From Pseudomonas sp. Au-Pse12 (GTDB taxonomy: Bacteria > Pseudomonadota > Gammaproteobacteria > Pseudomonadales > Pseudomonadaceae), in contig NZ_JAJTTH010000004.1 of NCBI RefSeq assembly GCF_021341665.1, forward strand, positions 310,001 to 374,000: 64,000 bases of DNA, read 5' to 3'. Of this stretch, positions 44,620 to 53,789 are shown piece after piece. The notes below the pieces were generated by a model that did not search any database, was not told the DNA's origin, and saw only the letters and a list, made by a program, of their open reading frames with translations. Within the stretch, counting starts at the first letter, position 1. Every line of letters begins with the position of its first letter. The translations under genes were made by a program, and so were the position numbers.

Positions 44620-45821
44620 TGCGTGCCTCCCTGACCGCAGCACTGGCCTGGCAGGACTACCGCGCCGACAGCTGGCTGTCGGCCTGTTCGGTGCTGGCCC
44701 TGGTGGCGGTGATCGCCCCGTTGCTGGTGCTGTTCGGGCTCAAGTTCGGGCTGGTCAGCAGCCTCACCGAGCGCCTGGAAAAAGACCCGGCGGTGCGCGA
44801 GATCATTCCCCTGGGCGGCGGCCGTTTCAGCGCCAGCTTCATTGCCGAGCTGGGGCAGCGCCCGGACGTGGCCTTTGCCTTGCCGCGCACCCGGCAGATT
44901 GCCGCCACGGCGGACCTGTCCCGCGGCACGGGGGATATCGGCCTGACCGTGGAGATGTTGCCCACCGCTGCGGGCGACCCGTTGCTCGGGCGCTTGCCGG
45001 TCCCCCGGAGCATGAGCGGCGTGCTGCTCAGCCGCACCGCCGCCGAGAAGCTCGGGGTGCAGCCGGGGGACTGGCTGCAGGCGAGCTTTGGCCGGCAGGT
45101 GGCGGGGCGCAGCGAGGTGCAGCGGACCCGGGTCCAGGTCGAGGGCATTCTGCCGCTGGAGGCCTTTGCCCGTGATGCGCTGTTCGCTCCGCTGGCGCTG
45201 CTGGAGGCCGCCGAGGATTACCGCGACGGTCGCGCCGTGGCCGCCCTGGGCTGGCTCGGCGAGGCCCAGGCCGTGTCCGCGCAACGGGTCTACCCGGCGT
45301 TTCGCCTGTATGCCCGCAACCTGGATGACGTCGAGCCGTTGCGGGTGTATTTCGCCGAGCGCGGCCTGCTGGTGGCGACCCAGGCGCAGACCATCGCCCA
45401 GGTGCAGTCCTTGAGTCGCAACCTGGCCATTGTCTTCTGGGTGATCGCCGGGCTGGCCCTGGCGGGCGCCTTCGCGGCGATCTTCGCCGGGGCCCTGGCG
45501 GCGGTGGAGCGCAAGCGTCGCGAGTTGTCGGTGCTGCGCCTGCTGGGCTTTTCCACCGGCGCGCTGTTGCTGTTCGTGGTGGCCCAGGCGCTGTACAGCG
45601 CCGGTTTCGCCGCCTTGTTGAGTGGCGCTCTGTATGGCCTGGCCCAGGCCGGGCTGAATCATTTGTTCATGCAGGTGCCCGGCGAATACGCCAGCCACCT
45701 GCTGCCGGCCCATTACGGGCTGGCCCTGTTGGCGACGCTGGGCGTCAGTACCCTGGCCGCCGCGCTGGGCGGCTGGCGGGTGTCGCGCATTGAAGCCTGT
45801 GAAGGAATTCGCGATGTATAA
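44619..45821 (+). CDS. tagS: T6SS regulatory ABC transporter permease TagS
   Basis: A 400-residue LolC/E-like permease. One helix near the N-terminus (VLALVAVIAPLLVLFGL), a large periplasmic domain, and three helices at the C-terminus (AIVFWVIAGLALAGAFAAIF, GALLLFVVAQALYSAGFAAL, HYGLALLATLGVSTLAAAL) with the FtsX-like layout. Partner of TagT. It overlaps tagR by 8 bases. Confidence 0.92.
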   Translation: MRASLTAALAWQDYRADSWLSACSVLALVAVIAPLLVLFGLKFGLVSSLTERLEKDPAVREIIPLGGGRFSASFIAELGQRPDVAFALPRTRQIAATADLSRGTGDIGLTVEMLPTAAGDPLLGRLPVPRSMSGVLLSRTAAEKLGVQPGDWLQASFGRQVAGRSEVQRTRVQVEGILPLEAFARDALFAPLALLEAAEDYRDGRAVAALGWLGEAQAVSAQRVYPAFRLYARNLDDVEPLRVYFAERGLLVATQAQTIAQVQSLSRNLAIVFWVIAGLALAGAFAAIFAGALAAVERKRRELSVLRLLGFSTGALLLFVVAQALYSAGFAALLSGALYGLAQAGLNHLFMQVPGEYASHLLPAHYGLALLATLGVSTLAAALGGWRVSRIEACEGIRDV

Positions 45822-47526
45822 GTTGATCAGCACTGTGCTGGCCATGACCCTGGCCGGGGCCGTGTGGGCCGAAGAGCCGGCGAACAAGATGGACAACCCC
45901 AAGCCGCTGCCGGACGACGTCAGCCTGCCGTTGCCCTGTGAAGGCGAGATGGTCTTCCGCTACGTCTACGTCCTGGCCCAAGGCACCCTGGATGACCGCG
46001 AGGTGAACCTCGGCTACCCCTTCAGCGAGGGTGAAAGCGGTTATCAGCAGTCGTTCATTTCCGGCTATCGCCGGGACTACATCAACGGCCAGTTCACCCT
46101 CAAGGACCTGCCCGCGGCCTGGGGCAAGACCATCGGCCCGGCCTTGCCGAAGACCGGCAGCGGGGTGCCCCTCAAGCCGATGCTGTATTTCATCGGCAAG
46201 TACGAGGTCACCGCCCGCCAGTACGCCCAGGTCATGGCCCAGGCCCAGTCGCTGGCCAGTGGCGGCCCGGCCCCGGCCTGTGAAGCGCCGGACGGCCTGC
46301 AGGGGCGCCTGCCCAAGGTCAAGCTGTCGCGCTTCGAGGCCGAGCGTTTCGCCGCGGTGTACAGCGCCTGGCTGATGAAGAACCACCGCGATCTGCTGCC
46401 GGTCAGCGGGCGTGGCAGTTCCTCGGAAGACGGCGGCCTGGGGTTCGTGCGCCTGCCCACCGAAGTGGAATGGGAATACGCCGCTCGCGGCGGCCAGGCC
46501 GTCAGCCGCCAGGAGCTGGAGGGCCGGCTGTTCCCGCGCCGCGTGGAGGGCAGTGAAGAAGACGGCCCGCTGGCCGACTGGGCGGTGTTCAACCAGGTGG
46601 CCGGCGGCACAGGGCAGGCGGCGCGGCTGATGCCGATCGGCACCAAGCTGCCCAACCCCATCGGTATGTTCGACGTGATCGGCAACGCCGCCGAGATGGT
46701 CCAGGAATCCTTCCAGCTGGTGCGCGCCGGGCGCCGCCAGGGCACCTACGGCGGCTTTGTGGTCAAGGGCGGCAACTACCTCGAAGGCGAGGGCACGCTG
46801 TTCACCGGGATGCGCCGCGAGTACCCGCTGTTCGGCGCCGACGGCACCGAGCAGAGCAACGAGACCACCGGTTTCCGGGTGGCCATCGGCGCGCTGTCGG
46901 CCCCGCGTTCGCGCTACAAGGAGCTGTTCGCCCAGTGGCAGAAGGAGGGCCGCCTGGCGTCGCTGACCGATGCCATCGACGATGCCCAGGACCCCACCAA
47001 GCGCCTGGACGCGATCATTGCCGCCAGCGTCGACCCGCGCCTGCAGGCGGAGCTGGGGCTGGTCAACGAAGAGCTCAAGCGCAACGTCTCGCTGATCGCC
47101 CAGCAGCGCGAGGAAGCGGCCGGCAACCTGATCCAGTCGTCGGCCCTGGTGGCCGAAACCATCAACAACTACAACATCCGCCTGACCAACCTGAAGAAAA
47201 GCCAGCAGCAGGCCATCGATGCCAAGGACGAGCCCAGCGCCAAGCTGTTCGCCGAAGCCATCGACAACGGCCGCAGCGCGTTGGACGGCGCGGTGGCGAT
47301 CTACATCGACAACCTGGCCACGGGCACCCGTTACACCGACGCGGTGATCCAGGCGCAATTTCAACGAATCAAGGAAGAGCTCAATCGCAAGCCAGTGCTC
47401 GGCAAGAGCCTGGTGACGCGCGCTACGTTATTCGTTCGCCATGTCGGGAACTATCGCCAGCAACGGCGTGCCGACCCGGCGACGATTTTGAAGGAACTGC
47501 TCGCATCGACCGGCCAGAAGTCATGA
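45814..47526 (+). CDS. tagR: T6SS regulator TagR, SUMF1/FGE-sulfatase family
   Basis: A 570-residue periplasmic protein with a signal peptide (MYKLISTVLAMTLAGAVWA, cut before EEP). The central formylglycine-generating-like domain (about 90-370) has GKYEVTARQYAQV, RLPTEVEWEYAARGG, NPIGMFDVIGNAAEM and ETTGFRVAIGA; in this family it is a binding, not enzymatic, domain. A long helical C-terminus follows. TagR acts upstream of PpkA, bridging TagQ and the kinase. The ATG at 45814 has AAGGA 8 bases before it. Confidence 0.94.
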   Translation: MYKLISTVLAMTLAGAVWAEEPANKMDNPKPLPDDVSLPLPCEGEMVFRYVYVLAQGTLDDREVNLGYPFSEGESGYQQSFISGYRRDYINGQFTLKDLPAAWGKTIGPALPKTGSGVPLKPMLYFIGKYEVTARQYAQVMAQAQSLASGGPAPACEAPDGLQGRLPKVKLSRFEAERFAAVYSAWLMKNHRDLLPVSGRGSSSEDGGLGFVRLPTEVEWEYAARGGQAVSRQELEGRLFPRRVEGSEEDGPLADWAVFNQVAGGTGQAARLMPIGTKLPNPIGMFDVIGNAAEMVQESFQLVRAGRRQGTYGGFVVKGGNYLEGEGTLFTGMRREYPLFGADGTEQSNETTGFRVAIGALSAPRSRYKELFAQWQKEGRLASLTDAIDDAQDPTKRLDAIIAASVDPRLQAELGLVNEELKRNVSLIAQQREEAAGNLIQSSALVAETINNYNIRLTNLKKSQQQAIDAKDEPSAKLFAEAIDNGRSALDGAVAIYIDNLATGTRYTDAVIQAQFQRIKEELNRKPVLGKSLVTRATLFVRHVGNYRQQRRADPATILKELLASTGQKS

Positions 47527-47609
47527 CCGGCCGCTGTCTGTCGAGCCTGGAGGATCTCGGGCGACGTGGTGTCGTGCCGAGTGGGTCAAACTTAATCGAG
47601 ATCACCAAC

Positions 47610-48548
47610 ATGCTATTTTCCCGCAAGCCATTTGCTTCAACATCCAAGCGTCACCTGCTGTTGGTTGCCGCCGGGTTCAGCACCGTGCTGACCGGTTGCG
47701 CGACCTCTCCGGTGTCCAAGGTCGCCTCGACCACCAAGGTCGAGTACTACCCGAGCTGCTACGAACCGGTGCAGCACCTGCGCGCCACCGATTCGGACAT
47801 GACCAAGTCGGTGGTGACCGGCGCCGCCCTGGGCGCCGCTGGCGGTGCCTTGCTCGGTGCCCTGACCGGTGACGGCGACCACCGTGGCCGCAATGCCGCC
47901 ATCGGCGCCGCAGGCGGTGCCCTGGCCGGTGGCGCCGCCGGTTACTACACCGAGCGCCAGAAGCAGATCGCCGACGACAACCAGCGCATCGCGTCCTACG
48001 CCGCCGACGTCAACAAGAGCGTTGCCGACATCGATCGCAGCACGGCCTATGCCCGCGCTTCCCAGACCTGCTACCAGCGCGCCTTCGACAGCCTGATCAG
48101 CGCGCGCAAGGCCAACTCCATCAATGACGTGGAAGGGCGCAAGCGCCTGGCGGAAATCGTCAGCGGCCTGAAAGAGTCCAACGACCTGATCACCGCGGTG
48201 AACGGCCGTGCCAGCGAAGACCTGAACAAGTACAACCAGGCCTACGAGCAGGACCTGCAGCAAGTGGGCGTGCAGCGCACCGACGTGGTGAAAGTGGCCA
48301 CCGCCGATACCACCCCGGTGACCACCACCAGCAGTGGCAAGCGCAAGCAGCCGGTGCAGAAGGTCAAGCAGCCCAAGCTGCCGACCGTGCCGGCAGAAGC
48401 GGTCAGCACCGAGAAGTCGATCCAGCAGGCCAAGACCAAGCAGGCCGAGAGCAATCAGGTCGCTACCACTGGCCAGACTCAGGTCAACAGCATGTGCAAG
48501 AACCCGGACCTGGGTGACTGGGCTCCGGTGCCTTGCCCTAACGTCTGA
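47610..48548 (+). CDS. tagQ: T6SS outer-membrane lipoprotein TagQ
   Basis: A 312-residue lipoprotein with lipobox LTGC (Cys about residue 30) and a Gly-rich segment (GAALGAAGGALLGALTG and GAAGGALAGGAAGYY) of glycine-zipper type. The rest is helical and Lys/Gln rich, ending CKNPDLGDWAPVPCPNV. In P. aeruginosa TagQ anchors TagR to the outer membrane in the defensive signalling pathway. It is the last gene of the rightward operon, 83 bases after tagR; the frame extends far upstream inside tagR but only the ATG at 47610 gives a lipoprotein signal. Confidence 0.9.
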   Translation: MLFSRKPFASTSKRHLLLVAAGFSTVLTGCATSPVSKVASTTKVEYYPSCYEPVQHLRATDSDMTKSVVTGAALGAAGGALLGALTGDGDHRGRNAAIGAAGGALAGGAAGYYTERQKQIADDNQRIASYAADVNKSVADIDRSTAYARASQTCYQRAFDSLISARKANSINDVEGRKRLAEIVSGLKESNDLITAVNGRASEDLNKYNQAYEQDLQQVGVQRTDVVKVATADTTPVTTTSSGKRKQPVQKVKQPKLPTVPAEAVSTEKSIQQAKTKQAESNQVATTGQTQVNSMCKNPDLGDWAPVPCPNV

Positions 48549-48588
48549 GTCAGTGATTGTCTGACAAGATGTCGCGATAAGCGTTGAA

Positions 48589-48628
48589 CGCCAGTCGATC
48601 TCCGAGCAATCGGACAGATCGACTGGCG
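48589..48628. terminator. Large inverted repeat after tagQ
   Basis: Perfect 13-base arms (CGCCAGTCGATCT / AGATCGACTGGCG) with a 14-base spacer, 40 bases after the tagQ stop. No T tract on the plus strand, so it may be a weak terminator or transcript-end stabiliser closing the T6SS operon; it also marks the right edge of the T6SS block. Confidence 0.55.
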
Positions 48629-48688
48629 CTCTGCGAGTTACAGGTTAAACTGCGCCGGCCATTCAATAATTCCACTGAGGCGCCGTGC

Positions 48689-49072
48689 ATGAAATTTCGT
48701 TTTCTTCTCTGGATGCTTGGCCTGTTGATGGGCAAGGCCAGCCGCAACAATCCTGCTTTCCAGCAACAGTTGGGTGACAAGGAGCTGGTGTTCCAGCTGC
48801 AGACGCTCGATGGCAAGGTTGCTCGACATTTCTTCGTCAAAGACCAGCGCATTACCAGCCGTTCGGGGTTCTATCCCGAGCCTGCGTTCGCCATCGCCTT
48901 CAAGGATGCCGCCTACGGCTTCGCCACGATGCAGGCGAAGAACAAGCAGTTGGCGTTCATGACCGGCATTCAGGACAAGTCGATCCAGATCAAGGGCAAC
49001 CCGGCGCTGGTGATCTGGTTCCAGGGGCTGACCAAGTATCTGAAACCGAAAAAGGCCAAGCCCAAGGCTTGA
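48689..49072 (+). CDS. Conserved small protein of unknown function
   Basis: A 127-residue protein with a short hydrophobic N-terminus (FLLWMLGLLMGKA), then VFQLQTLDGKVARHFFVKDQRI, AFAIAFKDAAYGFATM and FMTGIQDKSIQIKGNPALVIWFQGL, ending in a Lys-rich tail (LKPKKAKPKA). The alternating core is reminiscent of an SCP2-like lipid-binding fold, but that is a guess. It occupies the place of PA5347 of PAO1, between hupA and the HDOD gene, now split from hupA by the T6SS block. GAGG precedes the ATG at 48689. Confidence 0.75.
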   Translation: MKFRFLLWMLGLLMGKASRNNPAFQQQLGDKELVFQLQTLDGKVARHFFVKDQRITSRSGFYPEPAFAIAFKDAAYGFATMQAKNKQLAFMTGIQDKSIQIKGNPALVIWFQGLTKYLKPKKAKPKA

Positions 49073-49084
49073 TGAGGTTGGACC

Positions 49085-49139
49085 TTCGCCGGCCAGCCGG
49101 TTCCTGCACGCTCGGCGTGGGAAGCGGATTGCCGGCGAA
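49085..49139. repeat. REP-like dyad between convergent genes
   Basis: TTCGCCGGC (49085-49093) and GCCGGCGAA (49131-49139) flank a segment containing CCGGTTCCTGCACG, the layout of a common Pseudomonas intergenic repeat. Placed between the convergent small conserved gene and the HDOD gene; possible bidirectional terminator. Confidence 0.6.
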
Positions 49140-49144
49140 CGGGT

Positions 49145-50545
49145 TCAGGCCTGGCTGAACTGCGAAGCCAGTTCGCGCAGCAGCACTTCCGCTTCCAGCA
49201 CTTTGCTCACCACATCGTCGGCCTTGTCGCGGTTCAGCCCCAGGCGTTCGAGCAGGGCGTCGGGGATTTCTTCGCGGGGCCCGGAGCCGATGCCCCGGCT
49301 GCGCAGCAGGCGCACGGCCAGGCACACCAGGTTCGGGTACTCGGCGTAGGCGCCGTCGTAGCTCGGGTCGTGCTGGAAGCGCAGGGCGGCGCACAGCTCG
49401 TCCGGCATGTCCCAGTAGCGCATCAGCCAGGAACCGATCTGCTCGCGGCTGATGCCCAGCAGGTGCTGCTCGACATAGCTGTGGCACAGGTGCGGGTTGA
49501 CCTCCAGGTGCCGGCAGATCAGCGAGAAGTGCGGCGGAAACACGTGGGCCAGCAGCAGGTAGCCGAAGTTGTGCAGCAGGCCGGCGAGGTAGGTCAGGCC
49601 GGATTCCGGGCGCTGGGCGCGGGGCATGGCGCGGGTCAGGCCCTCGATCACCGCGGCGGTGTAGATCGATTGCTGCCAGTAGGGCGTGGTGTGCTGCGGC
49701 TGGTCCTTGGGCAGGCTCAGGGTCTTGCCCAGGGCCAGGCCCAGCGCCAGGTTGATCACCAGGTCGAAGCCCAGCACGCGGACAATAGCGTCTTCCACCG
49801 AGCGGATCTTGCCGGGCGAGGCGTAGTACGGCGAGGCGGCCCAGCTGACCACTTGTGCGGCCAGGGCCGGGTCGGTTTCCACCACGCCGGTGATGTCGTC
49901 GATGGTGGCGTTGGGGTCGACCCGCAGCTTGATGATCTTCTGCGCGGTTTCCGCCAGTGGCGGGATCTCGATGGTGGCTTCCAGGCGCTGCTGGATGCGC
50001 CGTGCAGTGAAGGCCTGCATCGCCTGGGTGATTTCCTCGCGGTCATCGTCCGGGCGGTCGAGGTTGGGGCGGATGCTGCTCAGGGGTTCGCCGAAGTTGC
50101 CGGCGCTGGCCTTGCTGAGCATGCTCTTGAAGGCTTCGCTGGTGATTTCCAGCAGCACCCCGGGCTCGCCGGAATTGATCAACAGGCTGGATTCGCGCAG
50201 CAGGCTTTCTTCGTACAGGCAGGGCGAGCTGGTGAGCGCCGGGAGGCCGGGCAACAGGCTCAGGCTGTGCTTGCCGAGCATGCGCTCCAGGCGTTCGGTG
50301 GACACTGCGGTGAGGCGCCGGCCGGTGAGTTCGGCGAGGCGATTGAGGTCCAGTAACTGGCTCTGCGGGAACAGCACCATCAGTGCGCCGACGGCGTCGT
50401 CCAGCAGCACCGCCTGGACTTTACGCGCAGCTGGCAGGCCCGGCTGGTCGAGCACTTCGTTGTAGCTGATGGCCAGCTTGCCGAGCAGCAACCGGATAAC
50501 AGACGGAGCGTGTGGGGTTGCAATGTCTAGGGCAACTTCTGTCAT
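49145..50545 (-). CDS. HDOD-domain protein
   Basis: A 466-residue protein with an N-terminal YbaK/prolyl-tRNA-editing-like region (about 1-155; VIRLLLGKLAISYNEV, AVLLDDAVGALMVLFPQ) and a C-terminal HDOD domain (about 190-410; IPPLAETAQKIIKLRVDP, ASPYYASPGKIRSVEDAIVRVLG, GLLHNFGYLLLAHVFP). HDOD proteins are signalling adaptors related to HD phosphohydrolases; no catalytic activity is assured. It matches PA5346 by position. The ATG at 50545 follows a short gap after recG's downstream end on the same strand. Confidence 0.88.
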   Translation of the reverse strand: MTEVALDIATPHAPSVIRLLLGKLAISYNEVLDQPGLPAARKVQAVLLDDAVGALMVLFPQSQLLDLNRLAELTGRRLTAVSTERLERMLGKHSLSLLPGLPALTSSPCLYEESLLRESSLLINSGEPGVLLEITSEAFKSMLSKASAGNFGEPLSSIRPNLDRPDDDREEITQAMQAFTARRIQQRLEATIEIPPLAETAQKIIKLRVDPNATIDDITGVVETDPALAAQVVSWAASPYYASPGKIRSVEDAIVRVLGFDLVINLALGLALGKTLSLPKDQPQHTTPYWQQSIYTAAVIEGLTRAMPRAQRPESGLTYLAGLLHNFGYLLLAHVFPPHFSLICRHLEVNPHLCHSYVEQHLLGISREQIGSWLMRYWDMPDELCAALRFQHDPSYDGAYAEYPNLVCLAVRLLRSRGIGSGPREEIPDALLERLGLNRDKADDVVSKVLEAEVLLRELASQFSQA

Positions 50546-50624
50546 GGTCTGGTATCCGTTTTTCTACAATTTGACGAGTATAACCAGCTTGGTTATGGCG
50601 AGGGTTCACTAACTGAGTGGTGGT

Positions 50625-52700
50625 TCACACTTGACCGTATTGCTGGCCATGGCGCAGCCAGCGCTCCAGCAACGGGCTGACATGGTCCGGCCAGCGCTCC
50701 AGCAGGGCTTGCGCGGCATCGCGTACCGCGGGCAGCAGATCGGCGTCGCGCATCAGGTCGGCCACCTTGAATTGCAAGAGACCGGTCTGCCGGGTGCCGA
50801 GCATTTCCCCGGGCCCGCGCAGTTCCAGATCCTTTTCAGCGATGACGAAACCGTCGTTGGTCTCACGCATGATGCCCAGGCGCTGACGACCGATTTGTGA
50901 AAGCGGTGGGTGGTAGAGCAGCACGCAATGGCTGGCGGCGCTGCCGCGCCCGACCCGGCCGCGCAACTGGTGCAACTGCGCCAGGCCCAGGCGTTCCGGG
51001 TTCTCGATGATCATCAGGCTGGCATTGGGCACGTCGACCCCGACCTCGATCACCGTGGTGGCCACCAGCAGTTGCAGGTTGCCGGCCTTGAACTCGGCCA
51101 TTACCGCGGCTTTCTCCGCCGGCTTCATGCGGCCGTGGATCAGCCCCACGCGCAGTTCGCCGAGGGCGCTGGAGAGGTCTTCGAAGGTGGTTTCGGCCGC
51201 CTGGCAGGTGAGTTCCTCGGATTCTTCGATCAGGGTGCAGACCCAGTAGGCCTGGCGCCCTTCGGCGCAGGCGGCGCGTACCCGTTCGATCACCTCGACG
51301 CGGCGGCTGTCGGTCACCAGCACGGTGTTTACCGGTGTGCGGCCCGGGGGCAGTTCGTCGAGGATCGAGGTGTCCAGGTCGGCGTAGGCGCTCATCGCCA
51401 GGGTGCGCGGAATCGGTGTGGCGGTCATGATCAGCTGATGCGGGCACAGGCGGCCGCCGACGCCTTTCTGGCGCAGGGCCAGGCGCTGCTGGACGCCGAA
51501 GCGGTGCTGTTCGTCGATGATCACCAGGGCCAGGTTCTTGAACTTCACCTCGTCCTGGAACAGCGCGTGGGTGCCCACCACCATGGGCGCGCCGCCGGCA
51601 ATCTGTTCCAGGGCCGCAGCACGGTTCTTGCCCTTGAGCTTGCCCGCCAGCCAGGCGACTTCCAGGCCCAGGGGTTCGAGCCAGCGCTTGAAGGTAATGA
51701 AGTGCTGCTCGGCGAGGATTTCGGTCGGCGCCATCAGCGCCACCTGGTAACCGGCTTCCAGGGCCTGCAGGGCGGCGAGGGCGGCGACCACGGTCTTGCC
51801 GGCACCGACGTCGCCCTGGATCAGGCGCAGCATGGGTTCCGGCTGGCTCAGGTCGTAGGCGATCTCGTTGCCCACGCGCTGTTGCGCGCCGGTGGGGGCG
51901 AAGCCGAGGTTCTTCAGGTACCGGGCCGGCAGCTTCTTGGCCAGCGGCAGCACCGGGGCGCGCTGGGAGCGCAGGCTGTCGCGCAGGCGTTGCTGGGACA
52001 GCTGGTGGGTCAGCAGTTCCTCGAACGCCAGGCGGTGCTGGGCCCAGTGGTGCCCCAGGGCCAGTTCGTCGACATCGGCGTCTGCCGGCGGGTGATGCAG
52101 GTAGCGGATCGCATCGTCCAGGGGCGCCAGCTGATAGTCCCGGGCCAATTCCTCCGGCAGCCAGTCCGGCAGGCTGCGCGGGCCGAGCAGGGCCAGGCTC
52201 TGCTGGCAGAGCAGGCGCAGGCGCTGCTGGGTCAGGCCCTCGGTCAGCGGGTAGATCGGCGTCAGGGTCTGGTCCACCGGCGGTGGCTCGTCGCCGCTGA
52301 TGGCGCGGTATTCCGGGTGGTAGATCTCCAGGCCCGATGCGCCGGGCCGGGCCTCGCCGTAGCAACGCACGCGGGTGCCGCGCTTCAGGCCGTCCTTCTG
52401 CGCGTTGCTGAAATGGTAGAAGCGCAGGCTCAGGCCGCCGGTGCCGTCCTGCAGGCGCACCAGCAGGCTGCGGCGCTTGCCCATGACCACGTCGGCGCCG
52501 CTGACGGTGCCTTCGATCACGGCGTCCTGGCCGGGGCGCAGGGCGCCGATCGGTACCACGCGGGTGCGATCCTGGTAGCGCAGGGGCAGGTGGAACAGCA
52601 CGTCCTGGAGGTTTTCCAGGCCGACCTTGGCCAGCTTCTCGGCCATGGCTTCGCCGACGCCCTTGAGTGCCGTGACCGGCACGTTCGACAGCTCAGTCAT
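50625..52700 (-). CDS. recG: ATP-dependent DNA helicase RecG
   Basis: A 691-residue branch-migration helicase that remodels stalled forks and Holliday junctions. An N-terminal wedge/OB domain (about 1-160; VLFHLPLRYQDRTRV) precedes the two RecA folds with Walker A GDVGAGKTVVAALAAL, the DEQH box (VIIDEQHRFGVQQR), MTATPIPRTLA, and motif VI QLRGRVGRG; the C-terminal FVIAEKDLELRGPGEMLGT segment is diagnostic. The start ATG is 9 bases after the oxyR stop, so oxyR-recG form an operon as in other pseudomonads. Confidence 0.97.
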   Translation of the reverse strand: MTELSNVPVTALKGVGEAMAEKLAKVGLENLQDVLFHLPLRYQDRTRVVPIGALRPGQDAVIEGTVSGADVVMGKRRSLLVRLQDGTGGLSLRFYHFSNAQKDGLKRGTRVRCYGEARPGASGLEIYHPEYRAISGDEPPPVDQTLTPIYPLTEGLTQQRLRLLCQQSLALLGPRSLPDWLPEELARDYQLAPLDDAIRYLHHPPADADVDELALGHHWAQHRLAFEELLTHQLSQQRLRDSLRSQRAPVLPLAKKLPARYLKNLGFAPTGAQQRVGNEIAYDLSQPEPMLRLIQGDVGAGKTVVAALAALQALEAGYQVALMAPTEILAEQHFITFKRWLEPLGLEVAWLAGKLKGKNRAAALEQIAGGAPMVVGTHALFQDEVKFKNLALVIIDEQHRFGVQQRLALRQKGVGGRLCPHQLIMTATPIPRTLAMSAYADLDTSILDELPPGRTPVNTVLVTDSRRVEVIERVRAACAEGRQAYWVCTLIEESEELTCQAAETTFEDLSSALGELRVGLIHGRMKPAEKAAVMAEFKAGNLQLLVATTVIEVGVDVPNASLMIIENPERLGLAQLHQLRGRVGRGSAASHCVLLYHPPLSQIGRQRLGIMRETNDGFVIAEKDLELRGPGEMLGTRQTGLLQFKVADLMRDADLLPAVRDAAQALLERWPDHVSPLLERWLRHGQQYGQV

Positions 52701-52709
52701 TGCGAACGC

Positions 52710-53630
52710 TTAACTCGCGGCGGGCGGCTTGGCCACCGAGCACAGGCGGATCGAGTCGGCGAGGATCTCGATGGCCTTGGGCCGCGGGAAGCTGGCGCGC
52801 CAGGCGATGGCTACGGTGCGAAAGGGCACTGGCGGGGTCAGCGGACGCACTTCGATCACCCCGGGGGCGTAGTGGTGGCTGTCCACCGCTGACAGCGGCA
52901 GGATCGAAATGCCCAGGCCGGAGGCGACCATGTGGCGGATGGTTTCCAGGGAGCTGGATTCCACGGTGGTGTGCTTGGCGCCGTCGTTGCCCTTGGTCAG
53001 GGTCGGGCAGGCTTCCAGCACCTGGTCGCGGAAGCAGTGGCCTTCGCCCAGCAGCAACAGGCTCTTGTCGTTGAGCAGGCTGGCGTCGATGGTTTCCTTC
53101 TTGGTCCAGGAGTGGCCGCTGGGCATCAGCACGTAGAACGGTTCGTCGTACAGCGGCAGGGTCAGGACATCGGCTTCGTTGAACGGCAGGGCAATGATGA
53201 TTGCGTCCAGCTCGCCATTGCGCAGTTTGTCGCGCAGTACGTGGGTGAAGTTCTCTTCTATATACAGCGGCATCTGCGGGGCGACCCGGTGCAGCTGGGG
53301 AATCAGGTGCGGGAACAGGTAAGGGCCGACGGTGTAGATCGCCCCGACCTTGAGTGGCGCGGTCAGCTGATTCTTGCCGGCCTGGGCCAGCTCACGGATG
53401 CCCTGGGCCTGTTCCAGGACCTTCTGTGCCTGGGCGACGATGGTTTCACCCACCGGGGTCAGGCGCACGGCGCTCTTGCTGCGCTCGAAAATCAGCACAC
53501 CGAGTTCGTCTTCAAGCTTTTTCACGCCGACCGAGAGGGTCGGTTGGCTGACATGGCAACGCTCGGCGGCGTGGCCGAAGTGCTGCTCTTGGGCGAGGGT
53601 AACGATATAGCGCAATTCTGTAAGAGTCAT
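52710..53630 (-). CDS. oxyR: Hydrogen peroxide-sensing regulator OxyR
   Basis: A 306-residue LysR-type regulator. The winged HTH (1-60) has MTLTELRYIVTLAQEQHFG and CHVSQPTLSVGVKKLEDELG. The redox cysteines appear in GEGHCFRDQVLEAC, equivalent to Cys199 and Cys208 of E. coli; disulfide formation activates catalase and peroxidase genes. The ATG at 53630 was chosen because it begins the canonical HTH. recG lies downstream. Confidence 0.96.
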   Translation of the reverse strand: MTLTELRYIVTLAQEQHFGHAAERCHVSQPTLSVGVKKLEDELGVLIFERSKSAVRLTPVGETIVAQAQKVLEQAQGIRELAQAGKNQLTAPLKVGAIYTVGPYLFPHLIPQLHRVAPQMPLYIEENFTHVLRDKLRNGELDAIIIALPFNEADVLTLPLYDEPFYVLMPSGHSWTKKETIDASLLNDKSLLLLGEGHCFRDQVLEACPTLTKGNDGAKHTTVESSSLETIRHMVASGLGISILPLSAVDSHHYAPGVIEVRPLTPPVPFRTVAIAWRASFPRPKAIEILADSIRLCSVAKPPAAS

Positions 53631-53747
53631 AGCGGGCGTCCGTGGGGTTGCGACCAAGCATAACGGCTGCAATCGATAGACGCACGTTATCAGACAGAGG
53701 GCGGAGTGCGACACCCGCCAATGCCTGCTTCAGCCTGCACAAGCGCG

Positions 53748-53770
53748 AAGGGCACCTTGACGGTGCCCTT
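53748..53770. terminator. Hairpin after tonB
   Basis: Perfect 9-base arms (AAGGGCACC / GGTGCCCTT) with a 5-base loop, 20 bases beyond the tonB stop on its strand and upstream of oxyR. Without a strong T tract; probably ends the exbB-exbD-tonB transcript before oxyR. Confidence 0.6.
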
Positions 53771-53789
53771 GCGATGGCGCGGTGCAGGA

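Noticed and set aside
46935..47609. Long upstream extension of the tagQ frame
   Set aside because: It lies inside tagR in another frame; only the ATG at 47610 gives a lipoprotein signal with a lipobox.
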